This document shows positions 25,183 to 34,113 of a stretch of 64,000 nucleotides of DNA, one piece after another. The position numbers and the translations under genes were made by a program. Source of the stretch: Patulibacter defluvii. GTDB lineage: Bacteria; Actinomycetota; Thermoleophilia; Solirubrobacterales; Solirubrobacteraceae. The stretch lies in the NCBI RefSeq assembly GCF_034096925.1, contig NZ_JAWZSQ010000007.1, forward strand, positions 1 to 64,000, in the 5' to 3' direction. The notes below the pieces were generated by a model. That model worked only from the letters and a program-made list of their open reading frames with translations, had not been told where the DNA came from and did no database searches. Positions within the stretch are counted from its first letter, which is position 1; each line of letters starts with the position of its first letter.

Positions 25183-26316
25183 TCACCAGCCGCCGGCGGG
25201 CGCGCTGCCGTCGTCGGGCGGCGGTGACGGCGGCGGTTCGTGGCCGAGCCCGTCGGGGTGCTCCTCCTCGTCGAGCCAGCCGGCGCCGGCCGCGACCGCG
25301 GCGATCAGCGGGGTGGCGAGGAAGGCGCCGGCGATCCCCAGCAGCGCCCCGCCGGCGCCGACGCCGAGCAGGACCGTCATCGGGTGCAGCCGCAGCGAAC
25401 GGCCGATCAGCAGCGGGTAGAGGATGTTGCCCTCGACCTGCTGGACGATCACCGTCACCACGATCGCCCCGAGCATCCCGTCGACGCCGTCGGTCGAGAG
25501 CGCCACCAGCGCCGCCGCGATCCCGGCCAGGATCGCGCCGACGTAGGGCAGGAAGGCGACGATGAAGGTGAAGACGCCGAGCGGCAGCGCCAGGTCGATC
25601 CCCAGGATCCAGAGGCCGACGCCGATCCCGACCCCATCGATCGCCGCCACCAGCACCTGGCTGCGGACGTAGAGCGTGACCGCTCGCCACGACCGCTGGC
25701 CGGCCCGGTGCCAGGCCGGACGGCGCTCGCGGGGGACGAACCGCAGCGCACCGCGCCAGAAGCCGCCGCCGTCGATCAGCAGGTAGATCAGCATCATCAG
25801 CGCCAGGAAGATGCTGGCCGCGACGCTCGCGACGCCCTGGGCGACCGAGACCACGCCGGTGCTCAGCTGCCCGCCGATCGAGCCCAGCGACTCCTCCAGC
25901 TTCTTCGTCAGCTGCTCGGTGAAGCGCTGGATGTCGGAGTCCTTGATGCCCAGGTCGTGGAGCACGTTGGGCAGCTGCCGGATCCCGTCCTCGACCTGCT
26001 CGACCAGCTGCTCGGCCTTGCTGAAGATGTCGGGCGCGATCCAGGTCAGGATCCCGGCCACCAGCACGATCGTCCCGAGCACGGTCAGGACCGCGGCGAT
26101 CCAGCGCGGCAGCCGGACCTTCTCGTGCAGGGTTCGGGCCACCGGCTCCAGCAGCGCCGAGAGCAGCACGGCGACCGCGAACGGCAGCAGCACGAACTGC
26201 AGCTTGCCCCAGACGAGCAGCAGCCCGTAGCCGACCAGGCCGATCAGGCCGAGCCGCAGGGCGAGGACGCTCAGCTGGTCGAGCGCGACGCGCTGCGGAG
26301 GCGGGGACGACGCCAT
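25183..26316 (-). CDS. AI-2E family (PerM/YdiK-like) permease
   Basis: The 377-aa polytopic protein has about eight membrane helices and the typical family layout: two N-terminal helix pairs, an extracytoplasmic helical region (residues about 90-160, Glu/Lys-rich coiled coil) and a C-terminal helix block with FTFIVAFLPYVGAILAGI and LYPLLIGRSLRLHPMTVLL. The tail is Pro/Gly-rich and cytoplasmic. Family members export autoinducer-2 or act as Na+/H+ antiporters; the role here is open. Start ATG 26316. Confidence 0.88.
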   Translation of the reverse strand: MASSPPPQRVALDQLSVLALRLGLIGLVGYGLLLVWGKLQFVLLPFAVAVLLSALLEPVARTLHEKVRLPRWIAAVLTVLGTIVLVAGILTWIAPDIFSKAEQLVEQVEDGIRQLPNVLHDLGIKDSDIQRFTEQLTKKLEESLGSIGGQLSTGVVSVAQGVASVAASIFLALMMLIYLLIDGGGFWRGALRFVPRERRPAWHRAGQRSWRAVTLYVRSQVLVAAIDGVGIGVGLWILGIDLALPLGVFTFIVAFLPYVGAILAGIAAALVALSTDGVDGMLGAIVVTVIVQQVEGNILYPLLIGRSLRLHPMTVLLGVGAGGALLGIAGAFLATPLIAAVAAGAGWLDEEEHPDGLGHEPPPSPPPDDGSAPAGGW

Positions 26317-26326
26317 GCGTGGGCCA

Positions 26327-26929
26327 TCATCGCATCGCGCGCGGTCGCCCTCCGCCGCCCCCGGTGAACGTTCGGTGTCGCTCGCCGTCGTCGGGCGCCG
26401 GTGGCCGGTCGAGCCGCAGCACGAGCACCTCCCAGCCGCTCGCGGCGTGGCGCGTGCGGCCGGTCACCCGCATCCCCAGCCGCTCGGCGACGGCCAGCGA
26501 GCGCTCGTTGTCGGGGTGGACGATCGCGATCAGCTGCCGCAGCCCGATCGCCCAGCCGGCGGCGACGGCCGCCTGCGCCGCCTCGGTCGCGTAGCCGTGG
26601 CCCCAGGCGTCGCGAGCCAGCCGCCAACCGACCTCGACCGCCGGCAGCACCTGCGAGAGGAAGAGCGGCACCGCCAGCCCGCAGAAGCCCAGCAGCCGCC
26701 CGTCGGCGCGCCGCTCGATCGCCCACAGCCCGTGGCCGCACCGCCGCCACTCGTCCTCCAGCCGCCCGACCAGCTCGTCGCTGGCCGCCCGCGACAGCGC
26801 GCCCGAGCCGATGTACCGCATCACCTCGGGATCGCCGTTGATCGCGGCCAGCGGGGCGTGGTCGTCGGCCCGCCAGCGGCGCAGCAGCAGCCGCGCGGTC
26901 GGCAGCTCGTCGGGGGCGCGCTCGGGCAC
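26327..26929 (-). CDS. GNAT-family N-acetyltransferase (RimJ/RimL type)
   Basis: The 200-aa enzyme would transfer acetyl from acetyl-CoA to an amino group. Seen elements are TARLLLRRWRADDHAPL at the N-terminus, EVGWRLARDAWGHGYATEAA (acetyl-CoA pyrophosphate loop) and NERSLAVAERLGMRVTG, a typical RimJ/L C-terminal motif. GTG 26929 is chosen; TTG 26938 and GTG 26950 are in frame, but the latter lies inside a palindrome. The last 25 residues are Gly/Arg-rich and may be disordered. The acceptor is unknown. Confidence 0.85.
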   Translation of the reverse strand: MPERAPDELPTARLLLRRWRADDHAPLAAINGDPEVMRYIGSGALSRAASDELVGRLEDEWRRCGHGLWAIERRADGRLLGFCGLAVPLFLSQVLPAVEVGWRLARDAWGHGYATEAAQAAVAAGWAIGLRQLIAIVHPDNERSLAVAERLGMRVTGRTRHAASGWEVLVLRLDRPPAPDDGERHRTFTGGGGGRPRAMR

Positions 26930-26948
26930 GAGGGGCAACGGTAGCCGC

Positions 26949-26977
26949 ACGTTCCGGTCGCCGGGCGACCGGAACGT
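26949..26977. terminator. 14-bp perfect inverted repeat, probable terminator
   Basis: ACGTTCCGGTCGCC (26949-26962) and its exact complement at 26964-26977 are separated by a single G. It lies 17 bases after the oligoendopeptidase stop on the minus strand and upstream of the GNAT gene. It could be the terminator of the first or an operator for the second. Confidence 0.55.
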
Positions 26978-26994
26978 CGCAGCGGGCGCCCCGC

Positions 26995-28815
26995 TCAGAC
27001 CGCCCCGGCCGCCTCCGCCGCCGCCTCGGCCTGCTCCAGCTGCTCGCGGACGAGCGCCAGCCCGCTGCGCCAGAAGCCGGGATCGGTCAGGTCGAGGCCG
27101 GCGATCGCCACCAGGTCCTCGGGCGAGCGCGAGCCGCCGGCGGCCAGCAGCTCCAGGTACTTGGGCGCGAACGGGGCGCCGTCCTGGCGGTAGCGACCGT
27201 AGACGGAGAGCGCCATCAGCTGGCCGTAGGCGTAGGCGTAGACGTAGCCCGGGGTGCCGATGAAGTGCGGCACGTACGACCACCACGAGCGGTAGCCGTC
27301 GGTGATCTCGACCGCGTCGCCGAGCATCGCGTGCTGGCTGTCGTGCCACAGCTCGCCGAAGCGGTCGACCGACAGCTCGCCCTCCTCGCGGCGGGCCGTG
27401 TGGACCGCGTGCTCGAAGCGGTTCATCGCGGTCTGGCGGAAGATCGTGGCGATCGAGCCCTCGATCTGCTCGGCCAGCAGGCCCAGCCGCGCCTGCGGGT
27501 CGGTGGTCTCGGTCAGCAGCCGGTCGAAGACCAGCGTCTCGCCGAAGACCGAGGCCGTCTCGGCCAGCGTCAACGGGGTGTGCTGCTCGAACGGGCCGCG
27601 ATCGCGGGCCAGGTAGGCGTGGATCCCGTGACCCAGCTCGTGGGCCAGCGTCAGCACGTCTCGGCGGCGGCTGGTCCAGTTCAGCAGCACGTACGGGTGG
27701 TGGGTCGGCACGGTGTAGGCGCAGAACGCCCCGCCGCGCTTGCCGTTGCGCGGCGGCGCGTCGATCCAGCCCTCGCCGACGAACCGCCGGGCCACGTCGC
27801 CCATCTCGCCCGCGAAGGCGTCGAAGCTGGTGAAGACCAGGTCGGTCGCCCGGCCCCACGAGAACTGCTCCTCGTCGGCCTGGGTGATCGAGGCCATCCG
27901 GTCGTAGTCGGCCAGCCGGTCGATCCCGAGGATCTTCGCCTTCAGCCGGTACCACCGCTGCGGCACGTCGTAGGCCTCCTGGACCGCGTCGACCAGCGCC
28001 TGGACCGACTCGTCGCTGGCCTCGTTGGCCAGGTTGCGCGACGCGATCCACGACGGGTAGGTCCGCAGCCGGTCCTCGACCGCCTTGTCCTGGAGCAGGG
28101 TGTTGAAGATGAACGCCCGCGTCCGCAGGCCCGGGGCCAGCGCCTTCGTGACCGCCTCGGCGACCTTCTGGCGGACGGCGCGGTCGGGGTTGGTCAGCTG
28201 CGCGAGGGCGACGTCGAGCGCGACCGGCCCCTCCTGACCCTCGAGGTCGACCTCGATCACCGACGTCAGCTCGTCGAACAGCCGGTCCCAGGCGCCGCGG
28301 CTCGAGGTCTGCTTCTCGGCCAGGATCCGCTCCTCCGGCTCGCTCAGCTGGTGGGGCTTGTAGCGGCGGACGGTCCGCAGGTAGTGGCGGGCGGTCTCCA
28401 GCCCCTCGGCGCCGAGCAGCGCCTCGGCCGCGTCGTCGTCGAGCGCGGTCCACTCCAGCTCGAAGAAGAGCAGCTTCGTCTGGACCGCGGTCGCCCGCTC
28501 CTCGACCTTCGCCAGCAGCGCGCCGTGCTCGGGCTTGGTCGTGTCCTCGGCGAACTTGAGCGACGCGTAGGAGGCGGCGCGGCCGATCAGGTCGGAGAGG
28601 TCGGCCAGCTCGGCGACCGCCGCCGCCAGCCCGGCGCCATCGAGCTCCGCGACCTTGCCCTGGTGGGCGGCGGCGAAGCGATCGGCCCGCTCCTGGGCGT
28701 CCTCGAGCAGCGCCTCGACGCCCTCCGCGCCCGCCGGCGTGCCCGCGGGCGTCCCCTCCGTGACCAGCGTTTCCAGGTCCCAGGCGACGTCGGTGTGCTC
28801 CACGGCGGTGCTCAT
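26995..28815 (-). CDS. pepF: oligoendopeptidase F (M3 metallopeptidase)
   Basis: The 606-aa zinc endopeptidase degrades short cytoplasmic peptides. The zinc motif HELGHG is in TLAHELGHGIHAYLA, followed by the third ligand Glu in TLAETASVFGE about 28 residues later. The N-terminal helical M3 domain (residues 10-200) and the C-terminal catalytic domain are complete at family length. The start ATG 28815 lies 45 bases downstream of the smpB stop region, on the opposite side of a small gap. A terminator-like palindrome follows. Confidence 0.93.
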   Translation of the reverse strand: MSTAVEHTDVAWDLETLVTEGTPAGTPAGAEGVEALLEDAQERADRFAAAHQGKVAELDGAGLAAAVAELADLSDLIGRAASYASLKFAEDTTKPEHGALLAKVEERATAVQTKLLFFELEWTALDDDAAEALLGAEGLETARHYLRTVRRYKPHQLSEPEERILAEKQTSSRGAWDRLFDELTSVIEVDLEGQEGPVALDVALAQLTNPDRAVRQKVAEAVTKALAPGLRTRAFIFNTLLQDKAVEDRLRTYPSWIASRNLANEASDESVQALVDAVQEAYDVPQRWYRLKAKILGIDRLADYDRMASITQADEEQFSWGRATDLVFTSFDAFAGEMGDVARRFVGEGWIDAPPRNGKRGGAFCAYTVPTHHPYVLLNWTSRRRDVLTLAHELGHGIHAYLARDRGPFEQHTPLTLAETASVFGETLVFDRLLTETTDPQARLGLLAEQIEGSIATIFRQTAMNRFEHAVHTARREEGELSVDRFGELWHDSQHAMLGDAVEITDGYRSWWSYVPHFIGTPGYVYAYAYGQLMALSVYGRYRQDGAPFAPKYLELLAAGGSRSPEDLVAIAGLDLTDPGFWRSGLALVREQLEQAEAAAEAAGAV

Positions 28816-28859
28816 GGGCCGAAGCCTACGCGACCCCCGCGGGCGGCCCGGCGGGGCGG

Positions 28860-29336
28860 CTAGCGGTTGCGTTCGCGGAGCGCGCGCTGCATCTCGCGCT
28901 GCTGGTCGCGCTTCTTGATGTCGTGGCGCTTGTCGGCCACGTTCTTGCCGCGGGCGAGGGCGATCTCGACCTTGATCTGCTGGCCCTTGGGGTAGATCCG
29001 GGTCGCGACCATCGTCAGGCCCGACTGCTGGACCTCGCCCAGCAGCTTGTCGATCTCGCGCCGGTGGGCGAGCAGCTTGCGCGGCCGGTCGGGCTGGTGG
29101 TTGTTCATCGCCGCCGGCGCGTAGGGGTCGATCCGCAGGTTGCGCAGCCACAGCTCGCCGCGGCGGACGTCGACGTAGCTGTCCCCCATCTGCGCCCCGA
29201 CCGTGCGCAGCGCCTTGACCTCGGTCCCCAGCAGCTGGACCCCGCACTCCAGCTTGTCGAGCAGCTCGTAGCGGAACCGCGCCTGGCGGTTGTAGCCGTA
29301 GTCGCCGCCGGACGGCTTCTTCTTGCCCTTGGCCAT
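28860..29336 (-). CDS. smpB: SsrA-binding protein SmpB
   Basis: The 158-aa RNA-binding protein partners with tmRNA in trans-translation. It is complete: basic N-terminus MAKGKKK, the OB-fold core with YELLDKLECGVQLLGTEVKA and SYVDVRRGELWL, the conserved NNHQPDRPRKLLAHRREI segment and the basic C-terminal tail KKRDQQREMQRALRERNR, which fills the mRNA channel. The tmRNA gene is about 8 kb away and not adjacent. ATG 29336 is confirmed by the conserved N-terminus. Confidence 0.97.
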   Translation of the reverse strand: MAKGKKKPSGGDYGYNRQARFRYELLDKLECGVQLLGTEVKALRTVGAQMGDSYVDVRRGELWLRNLRIDPYAPAAMNNHQPDRPRKLLAHRREIDKLLGEVQQSGLTMVATRIYPKGQQIKVEIALARGKNVADKRHDIKKRDQQREMQRALRERNR

Positions 29337-29436
29337 GAACCAGCGAGCGTAGCGCCGGGACCGCGGCGGCGGCCGGCCGACCGCCGCCGGCCGCGATGCC
29401 TGCGAACGGTTCGATCCCCTGCGCTATACCCCCGGC

Positions 29437-30123
29437 ATGTGGATCCCCCCGTCCCGCCTCGTCCCCCTGCTCGCGACCGCCGCGCTGACCGCGGGCCTCG
29501 CCGCCCCCGCCGCCGCCGAGGTCCGCGGCGGCTCCTCGGCCGTCAGCACGCTGCAACCGCGCAACCCCGACCTGCGGATCGAGCGGACCCAGATCGTCTA
29601 CGACACGAAGGGCATGCTGTCCGGCACCGTGCGGACGGCGGGACAGCTGCGAGATCGCAACGTCTTCGTGACGTTCGTGGCGGGCGTCTACGACCGTCAG
29701 CGCCGTTGCCGTCAGACCACGCGCGACCGCTTCGGCGTGGTGGGCGGCGCGGTCGACACGTTCGGCTTCCCGCCGGTCCGCGATCCCGCGGGGACGCTGC
29801 CGCCCGCGACCCGGCTGGCCAGCTACGACGGCGTGCCGCTCGGCGGCGACGGGGTGGCGTACGCGGCGACCGGTGCGACCGCGCGACTGGTGGCGACGCT
29901 GTCGCCGTTCGCCGGTCGCGGCTGGGACTGCGGCTGGGTCGACGTCGCCGACGGGGCGACGGAGAGGACCGCCGACCGCTCGCCGGCGTTCCCGCTCGGG
30001 CGGCGGGCGACGGCCGAGAACCGCCGCCGCCAGGCCCGCGCGCTGAAGCGCTGCGGCACGGTCCGCCAGGCCGGCGCCCGCAAGCGCTGCAAGCGCCAGG
30101 CGCGCGAGCGCTACCCCGCCTGA
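29437..30123 (+). CDS. secreted basic protein, unknown function
   Basis: The 228-aa product has a signal peptide (about residues 1-27, LAAPAAAEV). The mature domain is beta-rich with three Cys (RRCRQTT, WDCGW, RCGT region), and the C-terminus is a run of Arg/Lys (RKRCKRQARERYPA). TATACC lies only 8 bases before the ATG, which would suggest a leaderless or very short leader transcript. Function unknown. A very strong hairpin follows the stop. Confidence 0.6.
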   Translation: MWIPPSRLVPLLATAALTAGLAAPAAAEVRGGSSAVSTLQPRNPDLRIERTQIVYDTKGMLSGTVRTAGQLRDRNVFVTFVAGVYDRQRRCRQTTRDRFGVVGGAVDTFGFPPVRDPAGTLPPATRLASYDGVPLGGDGVAYAATGATARLVATLSPFAGRGWDCGWVDVADGATERTADRSPAFPLGRRATAENRRRQARALKRCGTVRQAGARKRCKRQARERYPA

Positions 30124-30163
30124 CCGGCGTCCGCCCGGAGACCAGGCTCCGGGCGGACGCCGG
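30124..30163. terminator. 17-bp bidirectional terminator hairpin
   Basis: CCGGCGTCCGCCCGGAG (30124-30140) is perfectly complementary to 30147-30163, with a 6-base ACCAGG loop. It lies between the stops of two convergent genes (secreted protein and GlsB-type protein) and would terminate both. Confidence 0.8.
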
Positions 30164-30168
30164 CAGCG

Positions 30169-30426
30169 CTACCCCTGCCGGTTGGCGACGAGCACCCGGT
30201 AGCCGCCGAGCACGATCAGGACCCCGATGATCGCGCTCAGCAGGCCGCCGAGGTCGAAGATGTCCGTGTCGCCGATCCCGAGCAGGGCGGTGAAGATCAG
30301 CCAGCCGACGATGGCGCCGGCGAGGCCGATCAGGATCGTGACGAAGAACCCGCCCGGGTCCTCGCCGGGCATGATGGCCTTGCCGATGAAGCCGGCGACG
30401 AGGCCGAGGATGATGGCGCCGATCAT
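30169..30426 (-). CDS. GlsB/YeaQ/YmgE-family stress-associated membrane protein
   Basis: The 85-aa product has three hydrophobic helices with the family Gly pattern: IGAIILGLVAGFIGKAIMPG, GGFFVTILIGLAGAIVGW and AIIGVLIVLGGYRVL. It starts at ATG 30426. Family members (transglycosylase-associated proteins) are induced under stress; the biochemical role is unknown. Confidence 0.88.
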   Translation of the reverse strand: MIGAIILGLVAGFIGKAIMPGEDPGGFFVTILIGLAGAIVGWLIFTALLGIGDTDIFDLGGLLSAIIGVLIVLGGYRVLVANRQG

Positions 30427-30555
30427 GGGTGTGCGCGCTCCTTGGTGGGGGAAGGGATCCGCGGACGTTGGCGCCGCGGCGCTCTCTGGTACTTCGCCGT
30501 ACACGCGAGAGGTCCCGGCGTTGCACGAGGTCGTGCGTTTCGTCACGAAGCTGCG

Positions 30556-32667
30556 TCAGCGCGCCGGCACGAGCGTGACGCGTCCGCGCACCGGCTCGAC
30601 CCGGTCGACGGCGACGGTGACCGGGTCGCCGATCCGCAGCGTGGCGCCGGAGCGGGTGCCGACCAGCATCACCCCCAGCTCGTCCAGCTCCCACCAGTCC
30701 TGGGCCATCAGGCGGACCGGCAGCAGGCCCTCGAAGGCCTCGGCGTCGCTGCCGCCGGCGCCCAGCTGCTCGGCCCCGAAGCGGACGAACGCGCCCGCCG
30801 CGGCGACGCCGGTCACCTCGCCGGCGAAGCGGTGATCGAAGCCGTGGGCGAACAGCAGCCGCTCGAGCAGGAACGCGCGCGCGATCCGGTCGGCCGTCCG
30901 CTCGACCTCCATCGCGTCGCGCTCGGTCGCCGAGCACCAGGTCGCCAGCTCGCCGAGCCCGTCGGGGCTCGGGGCGTCCTCCCCCGCGCCGATCAGGGAC
31001 AGGATCGCCCGGTGACAGACCAGGTCCGGATAGCGCCGGATCGGTGACGTGAAGTGGCAGTAGTGGCGCAGTCCGAGCCCGGCGTGACCGGTTCCGCGCG
31101 GGTCGTAACGCGCCTGTTGCAGGGCGCGGAGGACCAGGTACGAGAGGCCCGCGCGCCCGTGTCCCTGGCGGCGGACGTGCTCGTCGACCCGGCGCGAGAT
31201 CTCGGCCACCGCGGCGGCGGCCTGCTCGGGGCCCAGCGGCGCGTCGCGGTCGCCGTCACGGCCGCCCAGCGGCGGCAGCGCCACCCCCAGCACGGCGAGT
31301 TGGTCGGCCAGTCGCCGCACCGCGGCCGGGTCGGGCCGGTCGTGGACCCGGTGGAGGGCCGGGACGCGGGCCTCGTCGAGCAGCCGCGCGACCTGCTCGT
31401 TGGCGGCGATCATCAGGTGCTCGATCAGCCGGTGGGCCTCGGTCTGGCGCTCGACGGCGATCGCGTCCACGTGGCCGCCGCCGTCGAAGCGGAACTGCGG
31501 CTCGCCGGTGTCCAGCTCGAGCGCGGTGGTGGTCTGCTCGCGCCGCCGTTGGAGGGCTGCCGCCACCCGCCGGGCGATCGCCAGCGGGGCGGCCCAGGGG
31601 TCCTCGGCCTGCTCCCGCCCGGCGAAGATCCGGTCGACCTGGTCGTAGTCGAGGCGAGCGTCGGAGTGGATCAGCGTGCGGTCGACGCGGGCGGCGACGA
31701 CCTCGCCGGCCCGCAGCTCCAGCTCGACGCTGACGGCCAGCCGGTCGACGCCGGGCACCAGCGAGCAGGCGTCGTTGGAGAGCGCCGGCGGCAGCATCGG
31801 CTCGACAGTGCCGGGGACGTAGACGCTGGTGCCGCGCCAGCGGGCGTCGGCGTCGAGCGCGCCGCCGGGCCGGACGTGGGCGGCGACGTCGGCGATGTGG
31901 ACGACGACCCGGAAGCGCTCGGCCGCGGCGTCGATCTCCTCGGCACTGATCGCGTCGTCGAAGTCGCGGGCGGTGACCGGGTCGATCGTGAAGGTCGGCA
32001 GCCCGCGCAGGTCGCGGCGGACGATCCGCTCCTCGCCGGTCGGCCCGCCGGCGGCGACCGCCTCGGCCTCGGTCGCCACCGACCGCGGTATGCGCCGCGG
32101 GAGGCCGTGGTGCAGCAGCAGCGCCTCGAGCACGTCGCGGGCGACGTCGGGCGTGCCGACGTCGCGCAGCAACCGCGCGTCGCGGCCCCGCTTGCCCCCG
32201 GACCCGCGCCCGCGCCGTCCGCCCGGCGGCGCGAACAGCCCGATCCGCCCCTCGCGGATCTCGGCCGAGCGGTCGACGACCACCGGCGCACCGCGGTCGA
32301 AGAGCGGCTCGGCGACGAGGAACCGCCCGCGCCGGCGGACGACGCCGACGGTCGGCGGCGGTCCGTGGCCGCTGTCGCGCCAGACGTCGCGGGGGAGCGC
32401 GGCGGTGCCGGAGCTCACGGCCGGGCGGTTGCGGTTGCGGTCGCCGCGCGCTCCACCACGACCACCCGGACCGTCCCGCCCCGCAGACCCCGCCGGACCC
32501 CCCGACGCGTCCCGCCCGTCCCGCGGCCCACGACCGCGCCCGCCGCCCTTGCCCTTCGGTCCCGGCCGCTTCGACCGCTTCGCCGCCGGGCGCGAGGGAC
32601 CGGGCCGCGACCCGGGCCGGCCCTTGCCGCCCCGGCCGGGCGGCCCTCCGCGGCGGCGCCCGCTCAC
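30556..32667 (-). CDS. rnr: ribonuclease R (RNB-domain 3'-5' exoribonuclease)
   Basis: The 703-aa hydrolytic exoribonuclease degrades structured RNA and, with tmRNA/SmpB, non-stop mRNA. The first 105 residues are an Arg/Gly/Pro low-complexity tail with no fold. Then come an OB-like cold-shock region (TVGVVRRRGRFLVAEP), the RNB catalytic domain with FTIDPVTARDFDDAIS (metal-binding Asp residues) and HFTSPIRRYPDL, and a short C-terminal S1-like strand set (RIGDPVTVAVDRVEPVRGRVTL). It starts at GTG 32667, overlapping the stop of the S41 protease gene (GTGA). Confidence 0.9.
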   Translation of the reverse strand: MSGRRRGGPPGRGGKGRPGSRPGPSRPAAKRSKRPGPKGKGGGRGRGPRDGRDASGGPAGSAGRDGPGGRGGARGDRNRNRPAVSSGTAALPRDVWRDSGHGPPPTVGVVRRRGRFLVAEPLFDRGAPVVVDRSAEIREGRIGLFAPPGGRRGRGSGGKRGRDARLLRDVGTPDVARDVLEALLLHHGLPRRIPRSVATEAEAVAAGGPTGEERIVRRDLRGLPTFTIDPVTARDFDDAISAEEIDAAAERFRVVVHIADVAAHVRPGGALDADARWRGTSVYVPGTVEPMLPPALSNDACSLVPGVDRLAVSVELELRAGEVVAARVDRTLIHSDARLDYDQVDRIFAGREQAEDPWAAPLAIARRVAAALQRRREQTTTALELDTGEPQFRFDGGGHVDAIAVERQTEAHRLIEHLMIAANEQVARLLDEARVPALHRVHDRPDPAAVRRLADQLAVLGVALPPLGGRDGDRDAPLGPEQAAAAVAEISRRVDEHVRRQGHGRAGLSYLVLRALQQARYDPRGTGHAGLGLRHYCHFTSPIRRYPDLVCHRAILSLIGAGEDAPSPDGLGELATWCSATERDAMEVERTADRIARAFLLERLLFAHGFDHRFAGEVTGVAAAGAFVRFGAEQLGAGGSDAEAFEGLLPVRLMAQDWWELDELGVMLVGTRSGATLRIGDPVTVAVDRVEPVRGRVTLVPAR

Positions 32668-33899
32668 CGCCCGCGGCGCTCCTTCGCGACCAGGTCGATC
32701 GCCCGCTCGAGGCTGGCGTTCGGGGCCTTGGGATCGGTCGCCACCGGCACGTCGGGCCGCAGGCCGGTGCCGCGCGCGGTGCCCTTGCCGCCCAGGTTGC
32801 GGCCCTTGGGGGTGAAGTACTGGCCGGCGGTGATGTCGAGCGCGCCGCCGTTGCTCAGCGGCTCGACCCGCTGGAAGACGCCCTTGCCGTAGGTCCGCGT
32901 GCCGACGACCTGCGCGCGACCGCGGTCCTGCAGCGCCCCGGTCACGATCTCCGACGCCGAGGCCGAGCCGCGATCGACGACCACCACCAGCGGCTGGCGG
33001 GCGAACGGCGGGGCGTCGCCGGCCTCGTAGCGCTGTTCGCGCACGGTCCGGCCCTTCAGCGTCACGACCGTGCCGCCCTTCAGGAACAGACTCGCCACAC
33101 CCTGCGCCTGCGTCACCAATCCGCCGGGGTTCGAGCGCAGATCGAGCACGAATCGGTCGGCCCCGCGCTTGCGCATCCGCTCGAGCGCGGCGCCGACCTG
33201 GGCGGTGGCGCCGTTGTTGAACTGCGCCAGCCGCACCACGCCGACCTTGCGGCCGTCGCGCCGGAACAGCTTCGAGTCGACGATCGGCACCTCGACCGGG
33301 GCCCGCTTCGAGGTGATCGCCAGCGTCCGGACCTTGCCGTCGACCCGCCGCCGGATCCGCAGCGAGACGCTGGTACCGGCCGGCCCGCGGACGTGGTTCG
33401 ACGCCTCGTTCGCCTTCAGCCCCTTCAGCGACGTCTTGCCGGCGCGGACGATCAGGTCGTCGATCCGAAGCCCCGCGGCCTTCGCCGGCGAGCCCGCGTA
33501 GACCTGGGTGATCCGCAGGCCGAGCGGATCCTGCTGGACGACCACGCCGATCCCGTCGAAGCGGTTGTCCTGGGCCTGCTGGAAGCTCTTGTAGGTCTTC
33601 GGGTCGAGGTAGTTCGAGAAGCGGTCGTCGAGCTTGGTGACCATCCCCCCGATCGCGTCGTCGACCAGCCGCCGCTCGCCGGGATCGCGGTAGTAGACGT
33701 CGCGGATCGTGCCGAGCGCCTCGTTGATCGCGCCGGCGCCGTGCGGGTCGACGACGCGGTCGCGGATGACGCCCGGCAGCGACTCGGGGTCGCGGGCGCC
33801 GACGTAGGCCCCGGCGCTGAAGATCAGCACCACGACGGCGAAGAGCGCGGCGACGGCCAGCGCCGCCCGCAGGGCTCGGGTCCAGAAGCTCACCGACAC
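32664..33899 (-). CDS. S41-family C-terminal processing protease
   Basis: The 411-aa protease has one N-terminal membrane helix (about residues 9-30) and acts outside the membrane. Order: helical region, PDZ domain (DGIGVVVQQDPLGLRITQVYAGSP, residues about 110-200), then the S41 catalytic core. The nucleophile Ser is in RGSASASEIV, and the general-base Lys is 24-26 residues later in GTRTYGKGVFQ. It starts at GTG 33899 (GTG 33893 also possible). It lies downstream of ftsEX, with a long hairpin region between, and overlaps rnr. Confidence 0.9.
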   Translation of the reverse strand: MSVSFWTRALRAALAVAALFAVVVLIFSAGAYVGARDPESLPGVIRDRVVDPHGAGAINEALGTIRDVYYRDPGERRLVDDAIGGMVTKLDDRFSNYLDPKTYKSFQQAQDNRFDGIGVVVQQDPLGLRITQVYAGSPAKAAGLRIDDLIVRAGKTSLKGLKANEASNHVRGPAGTSVSLRIRRRVDGKVRTLAITSKRAPVEVPIVDSKLFRRDGRKVGVVRLAQFNNGATAQVGAALERMRKRGADRFVLDLRSNPGGLVTQAQGVASLFLKGGTVVTLKGRTVREQRYEAGDAPPFARQPLVVVVDRGSASASEIVTGALQDRGRAQVVGTRTYGKGVFQRVEPLSNGGALDITAGQYFTPKGRNLGGKGTARGTGLRPDVPVATDPKAPNASLERAIDLVAKERRGR

Positions 33900-33930
33900 A
33901 GCATGCCGCCCTCGCGGGATCGGTGGTCCA

Positions 33931-34057
33931 GCGGGTGGATGTGAGACGCGCGTAGACCGAGGAGGTCGCCGCCGGGAAGCGAGAGCAGTACTCCGTACTG
34001 CCGAGCGCACCAGGTGGCGAGATCCGACGCGTCTACGCGCGCCTCACGCCACCCGCC
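33931..34057 (-). other. 127-base self-complementary hairpin between ftsX and the protease gene
   Basis: The outer arms (33931-33957 and 34031-34057) pair over 25 bases plus one G-U, with one mismatch and one bulged A. The arm core GTGAGACGCGCGTAGAC meets GTCTACGCGCGCCTCAC. Inside, TCGCCGCC (33966-33973) pairs with GGTGGCGA (34013-34020), and GCAGTAC/GTACTGC (33985-34001) makes a 7-bp apical hairpin. The whole could be a structured leader RNA, an attenuator or a small RNA. A minus-strand reading frame through it (VDASDLATWCARQYGVLLSL) also looks protein-like, so a short peptide is possible. Confidence 0.55.
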
Positions 34058-34113
34058 GGTCCCGGCGCCGTGGCACGCGGGCGCCGGGATCGGAGAGCGG
34101 GCGCGGGACGGGA

